Shown here piece after piece: positions 8,944-19,500 of a DNA stretch of 64,000 bases. A program made the position numbers and the translations under genes. Numbering within the stretch: the first letter of the stretch is position 1; every line of letters begins with the position of its first letter. The stretch spans positions 1 to 64,000 of the forward strand of contig JAEEXI010000008.1 in assembly GCA_016291495.1 (NCBI GenBank), in the 5' to 3' direction. This DNA comes from Prevotella sp. (GTDB lineage Bacteria; Bacteroidota; Bacteroidia; Bacteroidales; Bacteroidaceae). The notes beneath the pieces were generated by a model. It had not been told where the DNA came from. It saw only the letters and a program-made list of their open reading frames with translations, and did not search any database.

Positions 8944-9855
8944 TTAATATTCTACATAAGGTGTCAAACGCTGGAAATCATCCTCCGTGAAGTCGGAAGA
9001 GAAACGGAGTTGTCGGATATCCTCTATCCTGCCATGCAGCCGACGGTAGTCGGTAATCGCCTTGGCCTGATAGAAATTGAGATAAGGGTGCCGACGGAGT
9101 TGCTGCAAGGTGAGCTTGTTGACATTCAGTTTCTTCGGGTGAGCCTGTTGGACAACAAAGTATTTCTTCGCCTCCTTCGGGAATTGGTCAATCTCATCCA
9201 ACTGATCGACACTCACATAGCCACCCAGCCAGTTGCCATAACGCACGATCTCCTTGGCATAATACTTCCCGATACCTGGGACCCGTTGCAGTTGCGAGGT
9301 GTCCGCCATATTCAGCGCCACATGTTCGCCCGCTTTGATCTTTACGGGATATGCTTCCTTCAATAAGGGTGCCTTATTTTCCGATAAGGGTGCCTTATTC
9401 TGCAATAAGGGTGCCTTATTGTCCATCCTCTCTTTTCGCTCTCCTCGCTGCGCTTTTTTAAATAATGACGCTGCCGGCTGATAATCGGCAGAAATGCGGA
9501 TATAAGGCTCCAGCCTGCGGTAGTCCTTGATAGTCAGACCATAGAGTCGGGCAAAATCCTCTTTCTTCCGATAGATACCCCCTTTTGCCCTGTACTTATA
9601 GATGTTACGAACTTGCCAAGGACGCAGGCCCAACCGTAAAAGCTGGCTGGAGTCGGCAGTGTTTGGGTCAAAATAGAAGGTTTCTGGTTGCTGCGACGGT
9701 ATCGCAGCGTAGGGAACATAGCGGTGCTCCTTCTTACCTCTTACCTCTTCCTTCTGACCTCTATCCTCCCCTCCTCCCAACAGGTATATCCCTGTGAGCA
9801 CCAACACGCCGAGGACGGCAGCAGCAATCAGGACAATTCGGTCGTTGCGATTCAT
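8944..9855 (-). CDS. Membrane-anchored helix-hairpin-helix protein (ComEA-related)
   Basis: A 303-aa protein with one N-terminal membrane segment (about 7-26: IVLIAAAVLGVLVLTGIYLL) and three helix-hairpin-helix units. These are FDPNTADSSQLLRLGL (about 60), MADTSQLQRVPGIGKYYAKE (about 183) and VNKLTLQQLRRHPYLNFYQA (about 245). HhH units bind DNA non-specifically; ComEA-type proteins take up DNA in competence, but that role is unproven here. A low-complexity linker (about 140-165) contains three copies of NKAPL[LS]x encoded by palindromic 21-bp repeats. Its ATG overlaps the stop of the upstream transporter (ATGA), so the two are translationally coupled. Confidence 0.8.
   Translation of the reverse strand: MNRNDRIVLIAAAVLGVLVLTGIYLLGGGEDRGQKEEVRGKKEHRYVPYAAIPSQQPETFYFDPNTADSSQLLRLGLRPWQVRNIYKYRAKGGIYRKKEDFARLYGLTIKDYRRLEPYIRISADYQPAASLFKKAQRGERKERMDNKAPLLQNKAPLSENKAPLLKEAYPVKIKAGEHVALNMADTSQLQRVPGIGKYYAKEIVRYGNWLGGYVSVDQLDEIDQFPKEAKKYFVVQQAHPKKLNVNKLTLQQLRRHPYLNFYQAKAITDYRRLHGRIEDIRQLRFSSDFTEDDFQRLTPYVEY
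9362..9425. repeat. Three tandem 21-bp palindromic repeats
   Basis: Each unit contains AATAAGG-GTG-CCTTATT or a close variant, a 7-bp stem with a GTG loop, starting at about 9362, 9383 and 9404 (21-bp spacing). The repeats are in frame inside the HhH gene and add NKAPLxx three times to its linker. Because they are palindromic, the opposite strand reads NKGALxx. Confidence 0.85.
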
Positions 9856-11207
9856 ACGATACCCAACTGATGGAGGAAGACCAGCATGATACAGATAGGA
9901 CAGACGATACGGACGGCAAAGAGATAGACGCCAAACAAACGTCCCTTCAATATTCTCCTATTGGTAAACTCATCATGCACCACCTGTTTGGGAACGTACC
10001 ATCCCACAAACAGACAGGCAAGCATCGCTCCTAACGGCAACAAATAATTAGCCGTCAGACTATCACAGAAGTCCATCAATGAGAGCCCCATCACCTTGAT
10101 GGAAGGAACGGCACCCACTGAGAGGGAACAGAAGATACATATCAGGATGGTGATGACCGTCACTATCCATGCCGATTTCCGACGGGGCTGTGCGAACTCT
10201 TCCGAGAAGAAAGCGGTTCCTATCTCATGCATGGAAATGGTGGAGGTCAAGGCAGCAAATACCAATAAGGCATAGAACATGATACTGATGACGTAACCCA
10301 CTACCGGGAAGGCAGCAAAGGCCTGGTGAAACACATTCGGCAGGGTAATGAAGATGAGTGACGGACCGCTGTCGGGATTCACGCCTACCGAAAAGGCGGC
10401 AGGGAAGATCATCAGTCCGGAAAGGATGGCTATCAGCGTGTCAATGAGTGCGATCTGTCCTGCCGACCGTAACAGGTCCGTATCCTTGGAGAAATAACTG
10501 GCATAGGTACACAGACAAGCCGTTCCCAATGACAACGAGAAGAAGGCCTGGCCCAGTGCCTCCAGCATCACACTACCCGACAGTTTCGAGAAATCGGGGT
10601 GTAACAGAAAGCGGACACCGCCCATGGCTCCTGGTAACATACAGGAGGACACCACCAATATCAATAACAGGATGAAGAGAATGGGCATCAAAAACTTAGA
10701 GGCCTTTTCAATACCATGACGTACTCCACGGACAACCACCAGATGAGTAATCAGGATAAAGGCGACTCCCCAGAGTGTTGGTTTCAACGGGTGGCTGGAG
10801 AAATCCGCAAAGTAGTTCTTCACATATTCCGCATCGCCGCTGAGCTGTCCGGCAATGGAAGCCCAAAGGTACTCCAGGCACCAGCCTGCCACTACCGCAT
10901 AGAAACCGAGGATGATGGTTGCGGTAAGAATGCCTAAATAGCCCACATATTTCCAAGGACGCCCCTTCGACAGCACGTCATACGCCTTGGCGGCATTTGC
11001 CTCACCGTGACGTCCGACAATGAACTCACTGACCATACCTGGGACACCCAACAGAAGGATACATCCTATATAGATGAGGATAAAGGCGGCACCACCGTTC
11101 TCGCCTGCCGTATAGGGGAAACGCCATACGTTACCCAGTCCGACAGCCGAACCTGCCGTTGCCAGCACAATGCCTATCTTACTTCCAAAACTCCCTCTCT
11201 CCTTCAT
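9852..11207 (-). CDS. Sodium-dependent transporter (NSS/SNF family), copy 1
   Basis: A 451-aa inner-membrane transporter with about 11-12 hydrophobic segments. It has the family signature GSAVGLGNVWRFPY in TM1 (about 18-31) and the sodium/substrate site residues of LeuT-type proteins around it. Bacterial relatives carry amino acids or their derivatives with Na+; the substrate is not visible. The open frame begins with TTG two codons earlier, and I prefer the ATG at 11207. Its neighbour (11258-12628) is a close paralogue, so this is a tandem duplication. The region before its start carries a run of 7-8 bp GTGAAAA/GTGAAGA repeats. Confidence 0.9.
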   Translation of the reverse strand: MKERGSFGSKIGIVLATAGSAVGLGNVWRFPYTAGENGGAAFILIYIGCILLLGVPGMVSEFIVGRHGEANAAKAYDVLSKGRPWKYVGYLGILTATIILGFYAVVAGWCLEYLWASIAGQLSGDAEYVKNYFADFSSHPLKPTLWGVAFILITHLVVVRGVRHGIEKASKFLMPILFILLLILVVSSCMLPGAMGGVRFLLHPDFSKLSGSVMLEALGQAFFSLSLGTACLCTYASYFSKDTDLLRSAGQIALIDTLIAILSGLMIFPAAFSVGVNPDSGPSLIFITLPNVFHQAFAAFPVVGYVISIMFYALLVFAALTSTISMHEIGTAFFSEEFAQPRRKSAWIVTVITILICIFCSLSVGAVPSIKVMGLSLMDFCDSLTANYLLPLGAMLACLFVGWYVPKQVVHDEFTNRRILKGRLFGVYLFAVRIVCPICIMLVFLHQLGIV

Positions 11208-11228
11208 TTCCAAATTCTATGGCGGTAG

Positions 11229-11262
11229 CAAATTCTTCACTCTTCACTTTTCACTTTTCACT
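11229..11262 (-). repeat. Short GTGAAAA/GTGAAGA repeat tract between the two transporters
   Basis: On the minus strand the tract reads as AAGTGAAAAGTGAAAAGTG continuing with GAAGAGTGAAGAA, an imperfect 7-8 bp repeat. It includes the stop codon of the upstream transporter and runs almost to the start of the next. It may affect spacing or coupling. Confidence 0.6.
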
Positions 11263-12628
11263 TTAATACTCCTATTTGGTGCAGGAAAATCAGGAGGATG
11301 GCAAGCGGACAGACATACTTCACCAGGAAGATGAAGATATGGAAGAGACGGACATAGCCGATACTGTTCAACGACCCGTTATTCGTAAACTCCTCCTTTA
11401 CGATATGATGGGGCACATACCAGCCGATGAAGATACAAGTCAGGAAACCGACGATGGGCAGGAATATCTGACCCGTGATGAAGTCGAACCAGTCGAACAA
11501 CGACTCGCCAAAGATGACCAGTCCATCGACGGCACCCAGCGACAACGAACAGAATGCACCGATGACAGACGTTAAGATCGTCACCACCAAGGCCGCCTTC
11601 TTACGGCTCACCGTCAGCTCCTCCTGGATAAAAGCCGTACTCACCTCGTGGAGTGACATCAGCGATGTCAAAGCCGCCAACGACAACAGGACGAAGAATA
11701 GCAGCGACACACAATAGCCTACCAATGGTACTGCCGCAAATGCCTGTTGGAACACATTCGGCAACGTGATGAAGATAAGCGACGGACCGCTATCAGGATT
11801 CACGCCTACCGAGAAGGCGGCGGGGAAGATCATCAGTCCGGCAAGAATCGCCACCATACAGTCGATAAGGGCTATCTGCGTAGCCGACTGGGTGAGATTG
11901 GTATAACGGGAGAAATAACTGGCATAAGTACACAGACAACCCATGGCGATACTCAGCGAGTAGAAACTCTGTCCCAAAGCACTTAAGAACACATCCCCTG
12001 TAAACTTCGACATGTCAGGCTTAAACAGGAACTCTATACCTTTGCCGGCATTAGGCAGCATACAGGATGCTCCCACGATGATTAGCAACAGGATGAATAA
12101 GGTAGGCATCAGCATCTTGGAAGCGCGCTCAATGCCGTCCCTCACCCCATGTTCGATAATCAGGTAAGTCATGCCTAATATGATGACCGTCCATAGCACT
12201 GGTTTCACCGGGTCGGTAGATAACTCCGTAAAATAGGTCTTGAAGTACTCCGGGTCGCCTTGCAGATGACCAATCAGCGAAGCCCAGATATACTGCAGGC
12301 ACCACCCGCTGACCACTGCATAATAACCCGTAATCAGGAAACCGGTCAAGACACCCATATACCCGATGAGTGCCCATGGCGTTCCGCCAGCCAGTTTGCG
12401 ATAGGCCCGTGCCGTATTCGCCTGACCATGCCGACCCACGATAAACTCGCTGATCATACAGGGAATGCCCAACAGTACCACACAGACCACGTAGATCATG
12501 ATGAATACGGCACCGCCGTTCTCACCTGTCATATAGGGAAAGCGCCAGACATTACCCAACCCCACGGCAGAGCCTGCCGTGGCAAGGATAACCCCTAACT
12601 TACTTCCGAAATTCGCTCTTTCTGACAT
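11258..12628 (-). CDS. Sodium-dependent transporter (NSS/SNF family), copy 2
   Basis: A 456-aa paralogue of the downstream transporter with the same TM1 signature (GSAVGLGNVWRFPY) and long identical stretches (for example FPAAFSVGVNPDSGPSLIF). It is the first gene of the HhH/transporter operon. A minus-strand -7 box lies at 12649-12656, 21 bp before the ATG. Two near-identical transporters in tandem suggest gene dosage or slightly different substrates. Confidence 0.9.
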   Translation of the reverse strand: MSERANFGSKLGVILATAGSAVGLGNVWRFPYMTGENGGAVFIMIYVVCVVLLGIPCMISEFIVGRHGQANTARAYRKLAGGTPWALIGYMGVLTGFLITGYYAVVSGWCLQYIWASLIGHLQGDPEYFKTYFTELSTDPVKPVLWTVIILGMTYLIIEHGVRDGIERASKMLMPTLFILLLIIVGASCMLPNAGKGIEFLFKPDMSKFTGDVFLSALGQSFYSLSIAMGCLCTYASYFSRYTNLTQSATQIALIDCMVAILAGLMIFPAAFSVGVNPDSGPSLIFITLPNVFQQAFAAVPLVGYCVSLLFFVLLSLAALTSLMSLHEVSTAFIQEELTVSRKKAALVVTILTSVIGAFCSLSLGAVDGLVIFGESLFDWFDFITGQIFLPIVGFLTCIFIGWYVPHHIVKEEFTNNGSLNSIGYVRLFHIFIFLVKYVCPLAILLIFLHQIGVLK

Positions 12629-12645
12629 ATTATCTCTCTTTCCGC

Positions 12646-12676
12646 TTGCAAAAGTATAAAATAATTCTTACTTTTG
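12646..12676 (+). promoter_or_regulatory. Promoter of the vanZ-like gene, overlapping a divergent -7 box
   Basis: On the plus strand TTG (12646-12648), 20 nt, TACTTTTG (12669-12676) forms a consensus Bacteroidetes promoter for the VanZ-like gene at 12697. On the minus strand the same interval holds TACTTTTG (12649-12656) for the transporter at 12628. The two promoters overlap, so firing of one may hinder the other. Confidence 0.65.
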
Positions 12677-12696
12677 CAGCACAATTCAACATAAAT

Positions 12697-13116
12697 ATGC
12701 GAAAAATCAGTCAGTTTGCAAAGAAATATCCACTATCAGTACTCTGTATCATACTCATCTGGATACTGTCGTTCATTCCTTTTTTCCCAGAGACGCCACT
12801 TGACGACGTACAGTTTATCGACAAATGGACGCACCTTGTAATGTATGGCGGCACCTGTACCGTCATTTGGATTGAATATCTCCGCAAGCATACTACCTTG
12901 GACAAGCAGAAACTATTCCTTCTTGCCTGGCTGGCGCCCATCATCATGAGTGGAATCATTGAGATTTTGCAGGAAAACTGTACGACGACCCGTGGTGGAG
13001 AGTGGTTCGACTTTTTCGCCAATGCGACGGGAGTCACCCTTGCCGCCGGGATTGGGCTGTTAATCGCCTACATCAAAGTTTTCAATAAGAATCCTCGTCA
13101 CGATACCCTGCGCTGA
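12697..13116 (+). CDS. VanZ-like family membrane protein
   Basis: A 139-aa protein with about four membrane segments (first: LSVLCIILIWILSFIPFF). The FIDKWTHLVMYGGT block with its conserved His, and a later EILQENCTTTRGGEWFDFFANATG, match VanZ-like proteins. The function of this family outside teicoplanin resistance is poorly known. I start at the ATG at 12697 because the promoter -7 box lies just 20 nt upstream and the earlier in-frame ATG falls inside it. Its last 57 bp overlap the convergent TlpA-like gene. Confidence 0.8.
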   Translation: MRKISQFAKKYPLSVLCIILIWILSFIPFFPETPLDDVQFIDKWTHLVMYGGTCTVIWIEYLRKHTTLDKQKLFLLAWLAPIIMSGIIEILQENCTTTRGGEWFDFFANATGVTLAAGIGLLIAYIKVFNKNPRHDTLR

Positions 13117-13542
13117 GACGAAATAGACACGGGGAACTATCGACGAGGCAAAGAGGTCGTAAATATGTCGGTCGGTCTGTGCCGAATAGGGTATCTGTAA
13201 TTCGTATTCCTTCCAGAAGGGAGCCACCAATTCCTCTCCTTCCGCCCTACTGATAGCTATCATCTGGAAGCCAGGATCATCCTTATGCCGCAGATAGTAG
13301 TCGTTCAGCTCTGGCAACTCCCTCTTGCAGTCGCCACATTTGACGCTGAACAGCACGATAACCGTCTCCCCTGTCAGATGACTGGTAGAGAACGTGCTGC
13401 GCTCCCCATTCTTCACCATCTCGACAGAGAATGACGGAACGTGGTCACCTACGGCAACCCGTTCCGTCACGTTGTTATCGTCATCGATACCGCTGCACCC
13501 GATAAACAGGAGGCACAGCAACAGACTATTGATTATTCGCAT
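13060..13542 (-). CDS. TlpA/redoxin-like lipoprotein
   Basis: A 160-aa predicted lipoprotein (lipobox LFIGC, Cys16) with a thioredoxin fold: VGDHVPSFSVEMV, then FSVKCGDCKRELP, where CGDC is the redox pair (about 69-72), and a cis-Pro region IVPRVYFV near 136. TlpA/ResA-like proteins reduce or shuffle disulfides in the periplasm. It is the last gene of the surface operon; its start overlaps the 2772-aa gene by 17 bp. A role in folding the Cys-containing surface proteins is possible but inferred. The protein is shorter than typical TlpA-like members and lacks an N-terminal accessory domain. Confidence 0.8.
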   Translation of the reverse strand: MRIINSLLLCLLFIGCSGIDDDNNVTERVAVGDHVPSFSVEMVKNGERSTFSTSHLTGETVIVLFSVKCGDCKRELPELNDYYLRHKDDPGFQMIAISRAEGEELVAPFWKEYELQIPYSAQTDRHIYDLFASSIVPRVYFVSAQGIVTRILIENFDVGD

Positions 13543-16500
13543 TCTCTTTTCCTATCACTACGTTGGTATTTCCCGTCACCTCCGCATTGTTACCACCGCC
13601 ATAGACATTACCTCGGATGTCGACACCGATAACAGGAATATTGGTGCGTGGTGTTTCTTCACCACTGCCCTTTGTCTCATAGTCGATGGTACTCAGGTTG
13701 CCCACATTGACATTGGTGTTACCAATGACAGGAGCAGCATTGCCACCACCAAACACCTGGCCAATGGCACCAATCTTGCCCTTAGTGTGAGCAGGCAGCG
13801 CAACAGCGTGTCCGTCAATGGTCACTGTCTTACCTTTATAGCCTGTTGCATTATAATCGCCATCGGTGGGATAGGTAGTGGGGGTTCCAACCACCTCATT
13901 GATATTCACAGTCGGGTTACCCACCATGATTGCAGTCTCACCATATCCACCACCATAGATAGCTCCAATGCTGGTACACGACTTGACATTCACCTCTGGG
14001 TCATTATAAGGAGTTTCAGGCCCCGTACCATCATCAGTAGCTGACTCACGCGGTTTCCAGACCTTCTTATCATTTTCCGTCACCTCCTTATAGCCATAGA
14101 CAGAATAGGCAGCACGGTTACCACCACCATAGAGTTCGCCGATGATGATAGGCTTACAACCCGTTTCTTCGATATTGATCTTGATAGCGCCATGGATTCT
14201 GCCACTGATATTGTTACCACCAAAGATACGGTCGAATGTTCCATTGGTGATATTTAATGTTACGTTATCATGAAGGTCAGCAGCCTCAGCACCACCATAA
14301 ACAGCTTTCAGTCCAGGGATACAAGCCATCAGCAGCTGCGCCTCAGCATCCATCGACGCACTCTTGCCACCACCGTAGGCTTCATCCACATTGAAGGTAC
14401 AATCTGCATCTGTGTCCAGCATGGTGATGGCCGATTGACGAACATTACCCTTGGTATTCGAACCACCGAAGACACGATGAATCGTTCCACCATGAATATT
14501 CAACGCCGCCTTGCCAGAGCCATAGACGTACTTCTCGATAAAGGTCTCTCCACTCGTGCCCGTCGTTCTCTTTTCCTTGGTGTCGTAGATATCCTCTTCT
14601 GCCGAATAGTCCTTGAAGCCCACATTGGCACCTGGGTTGGCTTTAGACACATCGTTAACGGTGATATTGCCTTCACCATTACCACCACCAAAGAGTTCTA
14701 GTATCTCGTAAGTACCGTTTACGGTCACGTTGGTAGCAGGCGTTGAGGCAGCATTACCACCACCATATACCTGCTTGATGCTGGTAAGGTCACAGCCATC
14801 AATGATGACATTGGTCTTGCCATTCACTAAGTCCGTAGGAACATAAGCCGAGAGGTTGCCACCGCCATAGACGGCCAGCACGTCGTAATTGCCAGAAAGT
14901 CTGTCAAACTTGGAGTTGATATTATCCTTTCCTAAGTTCTGTGTCTTATAGACATGCACCGTCACGTCACCCTTGGGCGATCCGTTCAGGTTGTTACAGC
15001 CAAAGATATTCTTCTTGACCACACAACCCTTCTCGTTGTCAGCCACATCCTTGTTCAGCGTTACCAGTACGTCGCCATACACCTTGGCCTCAATTCCTTC
15101 CTTGGTCACCTCGTTGCCGCTCTTTTGCTCTATCTGTCCCAAGCCACCGCCATATACATTACCTTCGATGGTGCCTCGCGACAGGGTTACCGTCGTGGTA
15201 TTGACTGATGTATCGGTGGTGTTGCCATTATTGGTGCTACCCAGTGCACTACCTCCATAAACATCACCCTTAATAGTGGCATTACCCGTCCATTCGGTAG
15301 CCACATTATTCTCATAGGTCACCTTACCGATATTCACATTCACATTGCCAGTAACCTGTGTGGTTTTACCTTCACCACCGCCAAACACGTCACCACCAAT
15401 ATGTACACCTTCATAGCCTGTTTCTGAGATATCTACTGTACCAATGTTAACCACTGTATTGCCATGTACATTCGCAGAGAGGCCACCACCATAGACGCGG
15501 TTGGTGATGCTTGCACCCTGAACCGTCTGAGAAGAAGTGACAGGGTCACCATTATGGTGTTTCGTTGAATTAAACGTCACCGTTGTAGCCGTTCCTACAT
15601 TCACTACCGTATTGCCATAGACATCTGCTTCACTACCACCGCCATAGACATCACCGATGGGACCCAGTTTGCCGTCAATGCTGCTGGCAAAGTCGCCAGG
15701 CACCTGATTGATGTTCACCGTAGGACTGCCATAAACCTTGGCAGAAGTACCCAATCCACCACCAAACACCTTGCCGACGCTGGTACACGACACGATGTTC
15801 ACCTCGGGGGCTTTATAGGGGATGCCCTCGGCTTCTAATGCCGTTTTCTCCGCATCAGACAAAGCGTCATACTGAGCCTTCGTTCTTGCCACGCCATTCA
15901 CGTAACCATAGATAGAGTAGGCTGCCTGATTGCCACAGCCAAACAGCTGGTCAACGCTCAGAGCCCGACAGCCCGTTTCTTCCAGAGTCAGCGTGATGGG
16001 GCCTTTAATGGTTCCACTGATATTATTGCCACCAAACACTTTCTCGAAGTGTCCACTAGTCAGCGTGAGGTTGACACCACCACCGATATTCGCAGCCTCG
16101 GCACCACCATAAATCTCTGTCACATCCTGACTCAGACAGCCCAATACCAAGCTCACCGTACCATCCTGGTTAGCATTCTTTCCTGCGCCATAGATATGGT
16201 CTATCTTTAGTGTACAACAGTCTTCTGTTCCACTATTGGCTTCCGTTACTGTCAGTTGCGTACCACCGCGAACATTACCTAACGTATTACTGCCACCATA
16301 CACCTCATGGATCGTACCACCTAACAACGTAGCCGTAGCGTTACCCGTGCCGTAGTCCTCACCATTGTCATCACGAATACCGATATTGGCACCAGGGTTG
16401 CCTTCTCCAGCACCATTACCGCCACCAAAGAGGTAGTTGATTTCATAAGTGCCGTTCACTGTCACATTGGTAGCCGGAACAGAGGCAGCGTTACCACCAC

Positions 16501-19500
16501 CATATACTGATGCGATACTCGTCCTGTCACAACCATCGATGATGACTTCAGGAGCAACAACAGGATCGGTTGTTGGATAGTAGGCCGCATTGTTACCACC
16601 GCCATAGACTGCCGTGACATCATAGCGACCTGCAACCTTTGCCGTCTTCTCACCCTCTGCAGGATTTGTAATGCGTGTCGAAGCTGTATTTTGCGTTTTA
16701 TAAACATGCACGGTCACATTACCCTTCGGCGTTCCGTTGACATTGTTACAACCGAAGACCTGTCCTACAACACAACCTTTAGTAGCATCATCAACATCCT
16801 TGTTCAGTTCTACCGTTACATCGCCAAAGACGTAGGCAGGCTTACCGGCTTCACCCAGTCCACCACCAAAGACCTCATCTTTAACAATACCACCAGTCAG
16901 ACTGACAGTAGTCGTCGCACTTGCAGAAGTCTTTCCTGTAGCCCATCCTCCAGCATTTTCATTTGCCGTAGCGTCCCAATTGCTGGTCTGAGTATTAGCC
17001 AAAGCACCGCCACCATAGACGTCCTTCAAAATCAGACCACCCATCATATTCACGGCCACGCTGCCTTCGACAGTACCAGCCTCACCACCTCCGAATACAG
17101 AGCCGGCGATAAGCTTTTCTGTTTTTCCTTCGTTATCACCTGTAGGTGTTGTTGCGTAATTAATAGTCACCGCCGTCTCTCTGACGTTAGCAAGATTTGT
17201 CCCAGCGACACTAACTCCATACTCACCGCGGGCAGCACCAAATATGCAACCATCATTGTTGCTGTTTCCATCATAACCTATACGGCCACCTGTCACAGTA
17301 ATGGTGGTCTTACCATTATTCTCAACCGCAGTATTACCACCCACCGAGCCCATCGCACCAGCCCCATAGACATTTCGAACCACATGACCACCCTTAATAT
17401 TGATTGTTGTCTTACCCTTCACAATACCAGCCAGAGGATTGTAGGCATCTTTTACACCATCACCGTTGGAGTCATACTTATCCGTACCACAACCACCACC
17501 ATAAACGTTACCACGATAGCCATAGCTGGCACCACCATCCATACTGGTATCAGTAATGCCAATCTTTCCGCTATTGATATTCAAGACTGTATTCTGAAGC
17601 GTATGTCCATTCTCACCACTACCATAGACAGAGCCCTTGATGGCAGGACCGGTGGCAGCATTTTCTGTTCCAATATTCACTTGTGTGCTAAACACCCAAG
17701 CCATGCGATCGTTGGGGTCAACGGCAGGAGTGCCTTCTGGTGTAGCCACATCACCACGTGACGAACCAAACACCATACCATTCTCCTTACCATTCGAGCC
17801 GAAGGTGCCACCAGTAATTGTGACAGTTGTGTTTCCTCCCGTAGTTCCCTCTTTGCGAGCATTAGGAATACCGTTGGTATCGTTGTCAAACTCACCTACT
17901 GAGCCGTAAGCGCCACCACCATATACATTATGATAGATAGTAGTAGGCTTGTCTGTTGAGGCCTGACTGATATTCACCGTCGTATTTCCCTTCACATATC
18001 CGGCAGTAACATTTTTCGCTTTACCTTTTCCACCGCCATAAACGTTGCCATACTCAACACCGCCATCTCCTTGAACGCCAATCGTTCCGCTCTCTACGCT
18101 AACCGTCGTATTGCCACCAACGCCAGATTCCTCTCCACCGCCATATACACTCTTACCAACAGTGGTCGTACCATTGATAGTGAGGGTGACCGAACCTGAA
18201 ACCTCACCAAGTCCAACTAGAGAAATAGGTGTATAACACTTCCATTCGTTATCTGCTTCGCTCCAATACGTTGGTTTGTTGGTAGTAGCATTGCCTCCAT
18301 TGTTATCGTTAGTCCAACGGTAATAACGGTCCTTGCCGTTGTCCTTGACATATTCCAAAGAACCTTGTTCATCAATCTGACCAGCCTTATTGCGATGCGG
18401 GACGCGTACACTGGCATCACTTTTATCATGCATTCGTAATCGCGGTATTTCAGCTGAGAAACCAGCACCAAAGGCTGATCCCTTCACATGCGTGTTTGTT
18501 AATGTTGAAATAACATCTCCATCAACATTTCCCAAATTGCCACCACCATAGAAATTATTCTCAATGGTGCAATTCGTCAATTTATTAGTAACGGTTCCCG
18601 TAGTAGTAGTACCGAACTGCGCCCAATATATGAACGTTCGCGCCACACATTTTGAATTAAGTCCGTTAGACGAATTGAACACCTCAAATTCGAAAAGGTC
18701 ATGATAACCTTTATTTCCATCATATTGGGGGGTGCTATTCGTGTTTAAGGGATTGAAAGCAGGGAAACCGTAAGTTCCAGCTTTCCAATTGCTAGGCCAA
18801 TCAATGTCATTATCGTATTTATTTTCACGATAGTAACTAGTTCCACCATTACCACCACCAAAGTACTTGTTAAAAATGGTGTTATTGGCTGTTGTAGTAA
18901 CTGTCTTTCTTGCTTCTCCCTCTGCTTTAGTCATCGGTCCAACCTCAGGCCCTCCACAATAAATATCATAGACGATACTGTTATTAATCGTGACATCAAT
19001 TTTACCTGTCACAGGCTTAGCAGCATTAATACCACCGCCATAGAATTTTTCAATGATAGCGTGGTCAATCATAAATGTGACATCGCCGTTAATCTGCTCA
19101 TATCCTGCTCCTGCCATTGTGCCAAATCGTCCACCGTTAACGTAGCAATGTGGATTGTCTGCATTGACTGGTAAATCGGGCTTATATATACCTGAAAGGT
19201 AAAATTCTGGATAGTCTCCACCAATGGCATTGACAACACAGTGACGAACATTACCTCCTGTAATATTAGAAGCATGATAGCCTGGGGTGAAACGCTTCAT
19301 GCGGAAGTGGCCACCTAAAAGGAAATAATTTACCTTATCTTTGGGGCCGTAGCGAACCACTATTTGTTCAAAATGACCACCATTGAGGATGATTGGAGAC
19401 TCTACTCTATTAACGTCGCCATCATATTCAAACTGTGTGGTATGCATGAATGAGGTCTCAGTAATCTCAAAATGTCCTTGTGGAATAAAGACACCTATGG

